The notes beneath the pieces are model-generated. The model saw only the letters and a list, made by a program, of their open reading frames with translations. It had not been told where the DNA came from and did no database searches. The position numbers and the translations under genes are program-made. A DNA stretch of 64,000 bases from positions 32,445 through 96,444 of the forward strand of contig JASANE010020301.1 in assembly GCA_030248225.1 (NCBI GenBank). The letters are read 5' to 3'. Shown here in pieces: positions 47,193 through 60,119 of this stretch. How positions within the stretch are numbered: position 1 is the first letter of the stretch; each line of letters starts with the position of its first letter. The DNA is from Trileptium ribeirensis. Its lineage: Eukaryota; Nematoda; Enoplea; Enoplida; Thoracostomopsidae.

Positions 47193-47686
47193 TAAGAATA
47201 AGTTGGCGGGCGGCCGCCCCTGAACGCCCGCAAAAAAACCGTTTTTTCTTAAAGATATATAACACTACGCCTCTCATCTTTACTTGGGCTGTGATAGCAG
47301 TGCAGTCACGGTTTCAATTGTCATTGTTAGCAAACTTCAGCAATCTATATTGGACAAAAAGTCACCGTTGGAGGCTCTTTCCTTTAACCCCTATATTACG
47401 CTATGTTGAACAATTCGTGTAGGAACATTCATTTTATTCGAAAGGTGTTTGAATTTTGTTGATTTGTTCTAAATTTTTATTAGTATATTAACGAACCAAA
47501 TTTATTCGAAATTTAAAAATTATGTTCCAACATGAATGATAAAAACTCGAAAACTAGGCCTAATAGTACCAATCTTCCTTTGGCAGCATAATCTATAACG
47601 TTTGATAAAATAAAACTACGCACACTATCGTGTAAGCGCAAAAAGAATTCTAACGATAAGATCCATATTTTAACATTCAAATTTAC

Positions 47687-48243
47687 CTGAGGTTCACACA
47701 ACCATAGCTGACCGTCCGTCAACAAAAAGCGCAGAAACGACAGTCGTTCCGAAATCTGTTGTGGATGCGAATATCGACCGTCCAACCGCAAATGTTCAGG
47801 GTCGTTAATGATAGTATGGGCAGTAAATTCTCTAGTTCCCGCACTGGAGAGATGTACCGACTGCGAGTTATTTTCTGTGATCGAAGACGTTGCAGACGCC
47901 GCAGCTACTATTTCTCTAGCTCGCGTCATGTAGTCAAGCAAATTATTCGTAACAACAACTACTAAAGTATGAGCCGAATGCAAATGAGTAAGAACTTCGT
48001 GTCGATAAACAAAATATGGATACGCACGCTGATGGTGAAGATCATTACTGCCGCCAGATGCTGTTGCGGCTAATGCGTTATTATGGCATTCATGATAGAG
48101 TTTGCAAATTTCACGGATCTGTGTTAACGCCGGTATAACCCAGGCCAGGCGAGATCGAAACATTTGCGGAGGTGATCGCTGATGATCACCCATGCCGTTA
48201 GTGGTGCCAGTGGAGACGTTACTGTTCGGGTCTTGCTGGCTTT
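47687..48243 (-). CDS. USP9X: USP9X/faf deubiquitinase, exon 5
   Basis: The exon starts with a polar linker (ESQQDPNSNVSTGTTNGMGDHQ). It then matches the scaffold: WVIPALTQIREICKLYHE, YFVYRHEVLTHLHSAHTLV, and GRYSHPQQISERLSFLRFLL followed by TDGQLWLCEPQ. Two insertions absent from vertebrates are visible: the N-terminal linker and a Ser/Ala/Thr-rich stretch after the DYMTRAREI block. The acceptor is TTGTAG and the donor is GTAAAT. The frame enters in phase 1 and leaves in phase 0. The long open frame of this exon extends past the true donor into the intron. Confidence 0.96.
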
Positions 48244-48334
48244 CTACAATAAAATGCTAACAATAATAATGACAATACGAAATACGTAGCTTGGGATGTT
48301 TAGGCAAGCAATGATATAATTATAACTGGGCACT

Positions 48335-48700
48335 CCAAATTGGGTGGCTGGCATTTTAGGGAACCTAAGTACCCCAGGTGCGCGCCCCCTGGCCAAAGTT
48401 TTGCACTCCACTGGTTTATGGGTTCTTACCAATTTTTTTGTTTCCACTGGTATAATGATTCCCACAAAAACGCACCCGAATGACATAAAATTTAGTCAAA
48501 ATTTGTACTAAAATTCCGTATTAAAAAAAATTTGTCAAAATTTGCTTCAAAACCGCTGTTACTCTCAATAGAAAGACACAATTTTTGATTGTTTTTTCTT
48601 GTCAAAATGCCTTCTGGCAAAATAGGGCGCCCGCCGGCCCCAGTTCGTGACACCCACCTAGCAAAATTTTCAGCGAATAGAGAGCACAGTATAAATTAAC
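48335..48700. repeat. Dispersed repeat family G, copy 2
   Basis: The block contains CCCCTGGCCAAAGTTTTG, GCACTCC, AAAATTTGTCAAAATTTGCTTC, GGCAAAATAGGGC and AAAATTTTCAGCGAATAGAGA, matching the family copy at 57650. Most of it lies inside the first unit of the 800-bp tandem duplication, so it is repeated at about 49180-49500. Confidence 0.7.
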
Positions 48701-49981
48701 AATATACGCCGGAAAACGTAGATTATTAAGAATGATCGCGGTTCCAGTGAAGATCGATGTTGCCATTTATGAAGCAAGTCAAAATGTTACCGAAACTGGA
48801 GACCCGTCTGAAAAAAATTACATTTTTACGACATTCTTTGCTTCAGCTGTGTTACATATATAATTTTTATATTACTAAACAGAAAAATCTTATGTTTCTG
48901 AAGGAACACGATATTATGGATTAGAAAATTGAGAAACAACGCCGTACTACAAAATAAATTACCCAGATGGCCGAGAGTGGGTACAATAGATATTTTTCTT
49001 CAGTTTTGCAGATATAAATCTGAACCACTAACTCAGTGGTTCAGAAGTTCCATAATATTTAACGGCTTGACAACAACACTGTTAAACCATGATTCAACGG
49101 TTTGAAGCTATGTAATATACTGAATCAGCGCAGCAAACCTATTTGTACAACTAGCCCGCATATAACGGGATATATCACGTGCGCGCCCCCTGGCAAAGTT
49201 TTGCACTCCACTGGTTTATGGGTTCTTGCCAAATTTTTTGTTTCCACTGGTATAATGATTCCCACAAAAACGCACCCGAATGACATAAAATTTAGTCAAA
49301 ATTTGTACTAAAATTCCGTATTAAAGAAAAAAATTTGTCAAAATTTGCTTCAAAACCGCTGTTACTCTCAATAGAAAGACACAATTTTTGATTGTTTTTT
49401 CTTGTCAAAATGCCCTCTGGCAAAATAGGGCGCCCGCCGGCCCCGGTTCGTGACACCCACCTAGCAAAATTTTCAGCGAATAGAGAGCACAGTATAAATT
49501 AACAATATACGCCGGAAAACGTAGATTATTAAGAATGATCGCGGTTCCAGTGAAGATCGATGTTGCCATTTATGAAGCAAGTCAAAATGTTACCGAAACT
49601 GGAGACCCGTCTGAAAAAAATTACATTTTTACGACATTTTTTGCTTCAGCTGTGTTACATATATAATTTTTATATTACTAAACAGAAAAATCTTATGTCT
49701 CTGAAGGAACACGATATTATGGATTAGAAAATTGAGTAACAACGCCGCACTACAAAATAAATTACCCAGATGGCCGAGAGTGGGTACAATAGATATTTTT
49801 CTTCAGTTTTGCAGATATAAATCTGAACCACTAACTCAGTGGTTCAGAAGTTCCATAATATTTAACGGCTTGACAACAACACTGTTAAACCATGATTCAA
49901 CGGTTTGAAGCTATGTAATCTACTGAATCAGCGCAGCAAACCTATTTGTACAACAAGCCCGCATATAACGGGATATATCAC
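48379..49981. repeat. 800-bp tandem duplication
   Basis: Unit 1 begins GTGCGCGCCCCCTGG at 48379 and unit 2 begins GTGCGCGCCCCCTGG at 49179. Unit 2 ends near 49981. The units are roughly 98% identical by eye, with scattered substitutions and a few-base indel in an A run near 48524/49324. No host exon is included; the short repeated MKLCN frame at 49102 and 49905 has no domain. High identity implies a recent event. Confidence 0.95.
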
Positions 49982-50221
49982 ATGCTACAGCATACAGCAT
50001 CAAACCCGCATATCTGAAGCTCATATTCCCAAGGAACAGAAATGGCAAAAATTAAATTATTTTAACAATAAATTAAGAAACCTAACCAACGGACAGCGAA
50101 CCAATTCTGCATGTTGGCAATATGCTGAATGAATGTCAACATGTTGAATACACATTCAGCCGCCAAACCTTTTCGTTTATACAATGTGATGTATGTTCCA
50201 TATACATTAGTCTGCAGCAGG

Positions 50222-50306
50222 GAATAACCGGAACCGAAATTTACCGGAACCGGAACCAGCAACCGGAACCGTCCATTTAAACCGGATCCGGAACCGGAAC
50301 TTGGTC
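50222..50306. repeat. CCGGAA-rich short repeat block 1
   Basis: ACCGGAACCGGAAC and variants recur about seven times in 85 bp. A second block of the same motif lies at 51297-51374. Confidence 0.85.
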
Positions 50307-51296
50307 TTCGAAATTTATATATAGTAAAACAGATGATGGAAGAAATGAAGGTATGGTGGATTTAAAATGCATTAAAAATAACTTTTACATTAAAATTAAT
50401 GTATTGCGATGGTATTATTGCCTTTCTGAAACTTTAAAGAGACTGAGGAAGCTAATAATGCTTATTTGTTGATCAAATATGTCGGTTTTTGGACATTCAG
50501 AGCAAAAAATGTCTTCCACTATACACCATTGCGTATACTGCGTCAAATCGAATGTGCTTACAAAGCTTGGAGCGTAGAATACACACTTTCGCTCTGTCTC
50601 CAGTCGCCTCCCTTTACTACACATACGTTTGTTGCATGTTCTTCTGTAGGAAACTTAAAATTATTGGTTTATATGATTCTAAGAGAAAATAATAGATAGA
50701 AGGTAATTTTCTGATCAGTGGTCAGAGACACTGTTTAGGCTAGCGTTGGACAAACAGTGCCCGTCAGTTAGATCATAATGATGATAACTTTCTAATCAGA
50801 ATGCTATAAATGAGACACACTGTGATGCTGCTCGCACAGTTTCAATAAATACAGTTCATTGTCAAGAAAGCAGTTTCTAGCTGCGTTGCAGATAACGTTA
50901 GTTTACTTCAATTTAGACTGATTTACCAAGTTTACAAGCGCACTGGCGGGTGCTTGACGCAATTTATGTTAGCCAAGCATACCTTAAGTACTTCTGGGTA
51001 AGCCATACTCTGTTACCGAGTTGGACCGGTTTAATTCAAACGTATTCCACAGACTTCTGGATGTGTAAAATAGCTGCTACAAGCATCGACCCGGCTTTGA
51101 TTTAACAAACTCCTGCAGGTTACTATGAAAAATTCCTGTTCAAATTATGTGCCCTACTTACGTTTCACACGGCAAATTGGTTAGTCAATCTTTTCTTTTG
51201 CTTGGTTGTACTGGAGCTTGATCATTGTATAAGATATATTACATATGTTTGGATTACAGGATGAAGCAAAAACAGAAAATTTCAAACAAAATTTTT

Positions 51297-51374
51297 AAAC
51301 CGGAATTCCGGTTCCGGTATGGTTTTTGCCCTTTGCCGGAACCGGAACACGATTTTCGCCGGAACCGGAATTCC
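51297..51374. repeat. CCGGAA-rich short repeat block 2
   Basis: CCGGAACCGGAAC occurs twice and GGTTCCGG once in inverted sense. The block sits immediately before the family F repeat at 51385. Confidence 0.8.
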
Positions 51375-51384
51375 TGTTACTCCT

Positions 51385-51755
51385 TGGTCTGCAGGTATTT
51401 CGACCTCCCCAGGTTCCTCTGTTCACGCCTTCGAGGTGGATTTTGACATCCCCCGTTCATGCCCCCAAGCACTTTTCTGTTCCACTAAAAATTACCAAAG
51501 TTTTATCTGATGAACTAAAAAATATTTTGGCTAAAATTTTTCCAGAGGAGCTAAAAATCACTAAAATTTCCTCTTTTAAGTAAGCAAAATTACAGTCAAT
51601 TGCCAAATTAGACATTTTTTACGTTTTCTGACAGTTACTGCGCGTTATGGCCGCCATAGTAAAACATGAGGAACGCCGAGACGATCTGGAAAATAGCCTC
51701 GAAGTATTTTCGTCTCCCCTAAGTTCATAAACACAGATGTAATTCTGGAAGTTTG
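51385..51755. repeat. Dispersed repeat family F, copy 3
   Basis: The copy contains CAGGTATTTCGACCTCCCCAGG, CATGCCCCC, ACTAAAAATTACC, TTTTCTGACAGTT, CGAAGTATTTTCGTCTCCCC and TAATTCTGGAAGTTTGGA in family order. It lies in the intron between exons 4 and 5. Confidence 0.65.
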
Positions 51756-52673
51756 GAGAAGACAAGCATACATAGCCTAATATCACATATCCCCGATATC
51801 GCTTGGAGCTGTCAGCTAATTATGTATTCTACTGTACAAAACATTTTATCGTTTATGTTGCTTGCTTCTTGTACAACGTTTAAAGCGCAACATAGCCAGG
51901 CAACGTTTCTAAGTGGCTACTCACCGATCGTATTTATGTCGTCGACGTAAACGCATGTATTGGAGGTTGTTTCTTGTCACCTGATGCTTTGGTTTGTGTA
52001 ATTAGATTTTTGAGTCGATATGCTAATCTACTTCATTGCCATATACGTTTGTTTACCCCACTAAACTCTGTCGCCAAAGCCGATATTCGGTTGGATGATC
52101 CTTTGGATTAGTACTCATCCAAGACACCGAAGTATAGATTATCCGGATGTTTACGCCGCAAACTCTGAGATCGAGTGCATTATAACTGCAACATGGCACC
52201 GACGTTCTCTTGCTGGCTGTTATGATAATTCATGCTATACAAATAGAATTAGCATTTCAAGTATAGCAAGCATCTGTTGGACGTTATACAAAAATCTGAT
52301 AGAAGCACATACAAGCTAATTTAGTTCAATGCTGATTGGTTATCTATAAATGACCGAAATTGTCAGCGCTCCTAGTTAACGAGGAATTTGAGCAGAAAAA
52401 TCAACTAATGGAACCTTGCCTAAGCTAATCGGCTTTCCATCGTTGACTTAACAGACAGTTAGCCATCGTTGACTTAACCGACAGTTAACCATAACAATAT
52501 TGATGACCAAATGCATAAATTAAGGTAATGTTAGCTTCAACAGTAACATTAAGTAAAACATGTATCAATTTTTTAATCAAACAATTCCTGTTCAACATTA
52601 CGCCCGAGATAATAGCTTGGTTTACATGCTGACTTTCTCGAACACTATATAAAGTGATTTTTGGCAAACTTAC

Positions 52674-52947
52674 CTTCGTTATCTTCACAAAGTTCATAGA
52701 CACAGCGTTCTAAAAAGTACAGCTTGAGGCGATCTCGGTCAGCAGAGCACGAGTAATCTAAAATCTTGACATGAGCAGCAAGAGCTAAGTCCACTGTTTC
52801 GGTCGGCAAATCAGGCGAGTGAGCCAACGACCAAAGCAGGTCGAGAACCTTCGATGCCATAATGCCATCTTTGTCGTCTTCGGCTAGACGACGCATTAGA
52901 TCGAGTAGCAGTTCTCGTTCTTTTGAGTTGGAACCCCGCCAACTGCC
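52674..52947 (-). CDS. USP9X: USP9X/faf deubiquitinase, exon 4
   Basis: The exon begins [28 protein letters not shown] and continues [30 protein letters not shown] and LERCVYEL. The [16 protein letters not shown] and [15 protein letters not shown] blocks are diagnostic of USP9X/faf; as recalled, USP24 and USP34 lack this exact arrangement. The acceptor is CTTACAG and the donor is GTAAGT. The exon ends one base into a codon (GAA G|), completed by the first two bases of exon 5. Confidence 0.97.
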
Positions 52948-53079
52948 CTGTAAGATGATTAGATCTACTTAATACAAAATGTGGAACCTACAATTATAGT
53001 ACCAGATCTTCCTCAGGTCATAAATTAACATACAAGATAGGCGAACACATTCCGTAGAATGTGTAGCTGAGTTCTTCAA

Positions 53080-53430
53080 GCAGGAGAAAAGGGGATAGTG
53101 TATATCGACTTCATTTGGTCCTTTTGGTCTGTCCACAGTTTATGTACCCAAATACTTTCTTGTAAGACTAAAATATTCAATTTTTCTCTCCAAATCGGAG
53201 GGGCTAAAAATCTCCAAATTAAACCAGGTTGGGTTAAATAATGCGTAAAATTTTTCCATTTTAGATACACATAATTGAAATCTGTCGTTAAATTGGACAT
53301 TTGACGGCTTCTGGCAGTTGCAGTACTTTGATTCTTTTGATGCAGTACTTCCAGTTCACCAGTTCAGACCTAAGGTATACCCCCAGATTACGCACCTAAG
53401 TATAATTCTGATAGTTTATAAAATACTGAG
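53080..53430. repeat. Dispersed repeat family F, copy 4
   Basis: It contains TATATCGACTTC, GGGGCTAAAAATCTCC, GACGGCTTCTGGCAGTT, CCAGTTCACCAGTTC and TATAATTCTGATAGTTTATA in the family order. It is more diverged than the other copies. Confidence 0.55.
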
Positions 53431-54049
53431 TAGATTCACGTGACAATTTGCCAGTTTGTATAGTTGTAGTTTGTTAGCGTTTAACCGAACATAGCAGGGA
53501 TTGGTGGATAACCATGCCGTACAACGTAGAGCTAAAATCACGTGGATAGTGTTTATAAATCTATCAAATCATCGTGCAGCGATTCTTGCTCAAAAATGCT
53601 GCCAACGGTTATTGTCTTATAGCAACCATGATTGCAATTTTGCGCTTCAAATCGTAGTACCCTGATGAATGTACAATTATGTATTATACCGGTTGCAAAA
53701 AATACAGCGGAATTATTGTTGTTCTTAACTCAGTAATGCAACCGAAACATCTGACCTAGGCACCGACAATACCAAAATATATAAAGATTTACCTTCTGAA
53801 CAAAATATATTTTGTTTAACTTTGTAAATGCACGTGTTCTTTTTGTTGGGAACGTTTTGAAAAAATTTCCAAAATGGAATTGGCAGGAGTAACCCCTGAG
53901 CTTTTCAGTGATAGGAATGCCCTTTGTTACACCACTCACTAAAATACTGAAAACAAGTACGACACTGAAAGCTGTAGTTATTTCACTCACTAAAATATCG
54001 AAAACAAGCATGGATAAATCATATAGCTCAATGGTCGTGAGGTAGAAGA

Positions 54050-54870
54050 TCTAAATACCTAAATTTGACAAAAACGTTATTATCTTGGGTATTTCACGTA
54101 TCCTGGGTGCCCCGAAAGGGTGCCACAGGGCAATCAATAACAGGCCGACGCAGATGTGGAATTTGGATAAAATGTAGCTTAAGGGTCGCCAACAATGCAG
54201 GTTTGCACCAAAAACCGTATCTAAATGCCCAAATTTGACCAAAATGCAGCTATTTAGGGTATTTAAGGTATCTTGGGGGTCTCAAGGGTGTACCAGACAG
54301 TCCTAAAACCTCTGACTGGACGCCATTGCCTAAAATAAAGCTCAAATGCCATTAACCAGCAAGTTTGGACTAAAAATCGAGTATAAATACCTAAATTTAG
54401 TAAAAACAGAACAATTGGAGGTATTCCTAGTGAGGGTGCCAGACAACCATCGGAGTCCAACTGGATGCTATTGCATAAAATTTAGTCCAACATCTGTCAA
54501 TTAGACCAAAAAAACCGAGTCTAAGCACCTTAATTTAACCAAAATGTGGATATTTGAGTATTTCAGGCATACTCCCGAAGGAGTGCAAAGAAGCCATTGT
54601 AACCCAACTGGACGCCGAAGCTGAGAAATTTGGATAAAATTTAACTCAAAGGCAGTCAACTAGCAAGTTTAGACAGAAAACCGGGTGTAAATACATAAAT
54701 TTGCCAAAACTTAGCAATTTGGAGCATTTCAGGTTTATTGTCGAGCCCGAATTAGTTCCAGCCAACTGGACTCTAGAGATGCGGCATTTGGATAAAATGT
54801 AGCTCAAGACTAGCAAGTTTGGACGAAAACACCGGGTCGAAATAACTAACTAAATTAAAATTATAAATCT
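54050..54870. repeat. Degenerate ~165-bp satellite array, five units
   Basis: The unit landmark NTAAATACCTAAATTTGACCAAAA occurs at about 54052, 54224, 54385, 54521 and 54688 (spacings 172, 161, 136 and 167). Each unit also has GTATTTCAGGTAT, a TCC/CCAACTGGACGCCA block, ATTTGGATAAAATGTAGCTCAA and a CAGCAAGTTTGGAC block. Units differ at roughly a quarter of positions by eye. No protein is encoded. Confidence 0.85.
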
Positions 54871-56777
54871 CAACCACCTACTTAGGAGCTATTGATTGGA
54901 CTAAGAAGATTTTATGGAATTTTCTAAATTATATATCATTTCCAAAGTTATCTAGCCCCTTCATTTTCAAAATATTTCAATCAAATGTTTTGACGTAGTC
55001 TGCGCACAAAACTACGGATTTTTAAATTTTTTTCTGGTTCGCGAGATATTCATTCAAAATGCTAAATAAGAAAAAATGACCAAAATCAGCCAAAGTGCAA
55101 AAAATGGGAAGGGCCACATTCTGTACGAGATTAGTTCGACATTTTCAATTATAGAATAATTTTTTTGAATATTTTTTAATTTGAGCCACAATACCCATGG
55201 AAAAAGCAATAATTTGCTTTGGTAGGGCAACTCTATAAGAGATAAATTTTTGAAAACACGGCGTAGTTCCGCGCCAACAGTAGTTCAATACACGTCGACT
55301 GTTACCAAATTTACCACCACCAGACAATAGATAGCATTGAGATAAAAAAGCTAAATCTAATGACTAATTTGTGAAAACGCCGGTTTTCCGATATCTCTGG
55401 AATGGTGAACAGATCCGGTCATAGTATACACACCACAAAACATATCCAACGCAAGCAAACTTCCAGACGCAAGCTAAGGCTGAGTAGCCTATATCTAAGG
55501 CTTCATTAGAAGCTACTACATTAATAGTGACTTCTCGGGAAGCCTGTCGTACTAGGGGTACTTGGCTTCGCTTCTACAAACTACAATATCGCGTATTTTA
55601 GCTTGTAGTTTTCGTTATAAAGTATTCCTTTATACTCAATGCAGTAAGCATCCTCTCCGAGAAGCCACCCTCTTCTTCTGTTGTTACAACACGACTATAA
55701 TGTAATTATACCTATAATGCTGGAATTTTGATTAATTACAATAAGCTAGTTTCGGTTTCTGGAACCTTTGTAGAAAATAACACACACCAAGAAACAGGAT
55801 ATCTATCATTAAACGCCACAAGATTGTAGTCTGACTTATTTGAATTGTGGGGTTGGCACCTATGGTCCCATCAGGTACTTGTCAGTAGGTAAAACTTTTC
55901 GAGTCAGCTTACTGTAGTCCACCTTGACAAATTTTGGCTCGTTCCCATAAGCGTCACAGATAATACAAAAATTAACGATAACTTCGTTGATATCTTATTT
56001 TGAAGATAAAAATTTAAAGAATTACGAAACAAATCGTTCAAAAATGATATAAGAATCTATATATTAACTAAAGTACCACTAATGAATTTTACAAATAGAA
56101 TTTTTTGTTGAGCAGGAGGACCTCCCCAGACCAATCTCAAGCACTACGCAAGATCCAACCTCTGCCGTTCCCAGTCAAACGCTCCAGATTCATGCCCCGC
56201 GCAAAATCTTTAGCGAAAGAACCCAGCAACGATATTTGTCGCGATTACCCGCTTGGCCCAGGTTTAATATTTATCTTATGCTGACTTTCATTCGGTAGGA
56301 CATACTCGGATACAAATTACAAATGCATCATATACAGCGACAATTATACCAAGATATAAGCAAGATTTCACTAACATTTACATAGGCGTAATAAACTAGC
56401 GTTGAAGAGCTGTCTTTCAGAACTTGGATCACTTGGAAACGATAACTTGGATTATAATGTGAACATATAACACAATCATTACGGTAAAAATAGACGAACA
56501 TTTTATATCAATTTCAGTAAACCTCTTGAAAAAGTTACCTCCGACACAAGGAAAATGTATGACATGACAGCTAATCTCAAATGCAGCACCAAATGAAGAT
56601 ACAAGACCTGTGTTGTTTAACTCTGTTAAGAATACAATTTTGCAAAACTCACAATTACTTATATTTGCAATGCATGCATCTATCTATATCTATATATCGC
56701 GCAAAACACAAGCCTTGTGCTTCCGTTTAAAACGAATCATTAAACATAAATATACGATTACGTTTCACAGAACGTAC
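54871..56777. other. Intronic stretch, no confirmed element
   Basis: A pyrimidine/purine-skewed segment near 55500-55680 with repeated GAAGC and CTTCTC words could be part of an old transposon. Around 56115-56215 a GC-rich patch resembles family G ends. Neither could be bounded. Confidence 0.4.
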
Positions 56778-56943
56778 CTGAAAACATTGAAACAAATAAT
56801 CTAACTGCTGTGGGCTAAAATCCCATGCCAGTTTTGCTAACAATCCGTGTACGTTTTTAACGATGGCGTCATGTTTGCCTTGATGAGCGGCCCATAGAGC
56901 ATCGAGATCGCTGTTGCTTAACGCACCTTCTTTGATTATAAAC
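56778..56943 (-). CDS. USP9X: USP9X/faf deubiquitinase, exon 3
   Basis: This exon encodes [19 protein letters not shown] followed by [36 protein letters not shown]. It is nearly colinear with human [55 protein letters not shown]. This is one of the best conserved parts of the N-terminal helical scaffold. The acceptor CTTACAG and the donor GTACGT are clear. The first base completes the arginine codon from exon 2, and the exon ends in phase 0. Confidence 0.97.
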
Positions 56944-57649
56944 CTGTAAGTGTACTGTGTACGTTATATAAGTATATTATAACTAGATTCAGAAAATTCG
57001 GACGCTGTTACTTCAAAAATAATCCTCAAAATACAACTAGGGACTTATGCGGCCAAGTTTTTAAATTCTGACCATCTCCTATATGCAATTTAGCCAGTCT
57101 ATTTCGCGACATACCCAATATCTTACAATTTCGCGACATACCCAATTCGTCTTAACAAATACGAATTGAGAGAAAAACAAAAATTTTGTAACAAACTGTG
57201 TAACCAACCTTTCTAACGTACTTACCCCGCGCAGCAACACGATGCCTCTCTGGATATTCATAAAAAGATCAATTTAATCCATGTTGGTTGAACGATGATT
57301 CTAATGGGTGATACCACTAATTTTGTATGAATTGTAACGGACCCATTTTAACAAATAATACCGACACTAAATCAGGCAACCGCAAGCTTACACAGAGGTT
57401 CAAAGGCTGTACAAAACCAGACAAAATTTCCAATGTCTCAATGCGCTATGACATTTTAGCGCAGTTCGGGCTTAAAGATCATATTGTTGAAACTTATTTT
57501 TAAACTAATCCGAACAATAGCTAGCCGCCATCAACTACAGGTCACAAAACATACAAAGATCTAGGATTAAATAAATTTTAAAGACTTACAAAATATCCCA
57601 ATATGACTTATATATCGTTTAGCGAATCATTGGGCTCTATAAATTTTAG

Positions 57650-57970
57650 GGAGGGGGTGGGGAGCCTGGCATTTCCACGTGCCCCCCCGGTTCGTGCCCC
57701 GTGGCAAAATTTTGGGCTCCCTCCGGTTCGGCGCCCCTTGGCAAATTTTTTGTTTCCAGTCAGTCCATAAAATTTTGTACATAAAATTTTGTCAAAATTT
57801 GCTTCAAAATATCTCTCCACCAAAAGCGTTTTGGTAGCGTTTCTAACACGAGATTTAACTGTTCTTTCTTGGCTAAATGTACCCTGGTAAAATTGGGCTC
57901 CCCAGTGAGACCCAGAATGGGCGGTTCATGCCCCTGGCAAATTTTTCAGCGAATGGAGACTCCAGCGAAT
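57650..57970. repeat. Dispersed repeat family G, copy 3
   Basis: The copy shows GTGCCCCCCCGG, CCCCTTGGCAAATTTTTTG, TTTCCAGT, AAAATTTTGTCAAAATTTGCTTCAAAA, and GCAAATTTTTCAGCGAATGGAGA, matching the copy at 48335. Confidence 0.7.
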
Positions 57971-58929
57971 ATGACCGGTTCACTTGCCATGAAACGTTTA
58001 AAACCCCGTTGTATCCTAATCCTGAACCCAATCATAGCATTGTAGAAAAGCTTTATGCTCATTCTTATAGAGGCTTAAATGTTCCAAAAAAATAAATCTG
58101 TGTTAACTGAAATATCTGCACCAGTTGTCAGAATGCTGCCAACTAATTTTAGCAGACTCGTTTTTGATCACACATGAATCCCCTCGGTCCACTTTCACTG
58201 GGAAAAGAGTTAGAATCAGTTTTTGCAATAACTGAAGAGCACAGATAAATATTCTAACTTTCATTATTAAGATACCGCGTACGACGATCGGTAGTGGCAA
58301 ACTTGCGTTACTGTTGTCACAAGACAAACACGTGAGCTGACAGTCTAAGAATTTATAACATGAAAGGTAAGAATTCTTTGTTGCCACACAGAATTGAAAT
58401 ATAGTTATTACGGCTAAATAGTAGTGATTTCGTACGGGTAAAACACACACGGTTGTTTTAAAGCTATGCAATAGCAGCAGTAAAACTCTGGCCTCTCCGC
58501 AGAGGGCCCTAAAATTTTCGAGCTCCCAAGAATTTAGGCGGTTCATCAGGGTAATCCCTCAACTTAAATTTTGGTTTCCCCCTGGTCAACCCCCAGCTCC
58601 CCGCAGGTATTTTGAGGTGATACTAAAAATGACCATCGTAACAACAATCTGTTATAGAAATACTTTATACTGCTGCTAATATTTCAACCATTAATGGCAA
58701 AATCCTTTGGAAAATGAATATCCTGCACACATATATACATTTTCAGTACATAAATAACAAAATATTCAACAAAACCCACGATAATACATGTTATGTAAAT
58801 GCATGAAAACGCGATAAAACGCAGTTACAAGGCCTTAAGTTAACCTGAAGGGCACGGGATTTCCAACAGGTAAACTGGGGGAAATTCTCCCAGGTATTTC
58901 ATGTTCCGCGAACATTGTGGGATCACACT

Positions 58930-59460
58930 TCCATTTTTAGGCAGCCAAAGTCACTGTTCCCACGAATAACCATTTTTCTGCTATCTGTTTCAATCTACGT
59001 GACATATGATACATATATATGGTCTCATAACATTAACACGGCTCAAACTGGTACTTTTGTGGCCCAAACTGGCAACCTTAATGGTCTATAATTACTATAT
59101 TAGCAGGCAAAGTCACTATTCCCCCGCAGGAACCATTTTACGTATCTGTGTCACTTTACGTGACGTAGGACACATAAATATGGTCTCATAACATGAAAAC
59201 GGCTTAAAGTGACATTGTTGGACCGCAAAATGACAATGTTGATGATCTGTGATTACTACATCGGCAGCCGAAATTATAGTTACCACAGAGAACAATCATT
59301 TATAGCTTATCTGTGTATCAGTTTACATGGGATACATAAATTTCCTTCCATCACACCGAAACAAGTCTGTGCATGGTGCCAAAAACTGAGAAATTGCCTA
59401 AAAAATCAGTTGTTCGATGTTTGTGGTATGATGTGCGCACAAAAAATGAATAAAAGCAAC
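58930..59460. repeat. Degenerate ~162-bp tandem array
   Basis: Units carrying GGCAGCCAAAGTCAC-GTTCCC...AACCATTTT start near 58940, 59102 and 59263. Each continues with TATCTGTGT, ACGTGACATA-GATACATAAATATGG and CTCATAACA. A further diverged unit may extend to about 59730 (ATATGATACATAAATTTTACC). The sequence is unrelated to the 165-bp array at 54050 as far as I can see. Confidence 0.75.
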
Positions 59461-60119
59461 CAGTCCAAAAGCTATCTCCCTGTAATTTAGCATACATACT
59501 CAATCGAAAAGGTAAAGATAAGTATTGAAATAGATTTTTGAATTTTGTCCTCGACAAAAAAATAACGATATCACGAATAAATGGTTTAGCGTAAAACTGT
59601 CCATATGAAAATAATAATTTTGACTATCTATGATAAACTATCATGGCACAAAATGATAGGCTACTTATAAAACTAGCAGCTTTCACCTATTTAGCGACAT
59701 ATGATACATAAATTTTACCCCAAAACACAAAAATGGCTCCATTCATAACTCCAAATATTTTAAATATGATGACCAAACGCTTGCCTACCCCATTGAAATG
59801 ACAATATTCAGCAGTGTACGATACAGTTTTAATAAAGTATCGCAAATCGCAAACAGTTTTTTCCTAAAAGCCGACAACGTGGGATGAGCGTAACCAAATA
59901 ATTAATGAAGATACAGACAAAAATCGCCGTCAAAAGTTCTGTAGGATAACGCAGTCGATAATTGCTATTATGCACTAGTCGACATTACTATTAAGTGCGA
60001 TAATTGCTATCGATTTTTAGCAGTAACAAAAAACCCGGTTTTTCAACACTGTTTCTGAAGCTATCTTTTTCGACGCCTATCTACAGTTGATATGTCGAAA
60101 AAATTTAGAGGGTCCAGTG

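Noticed and set aside
53100..53160. GGTCTGTCCACAG resembling the CTGGCC MITE terminus
   Set aside because: It sits inside a family F repeat, has no partner terminus or duplication, and is probably coincidental.
58103..58546. 147-residue minus-strand open frame
   Set aside because: It lies in the intron between exons 2 and 3, has biased hydrophobic/Cys/Leu content, no recognisable domain and no splice-supported link to the gene. Chance length is plausible.
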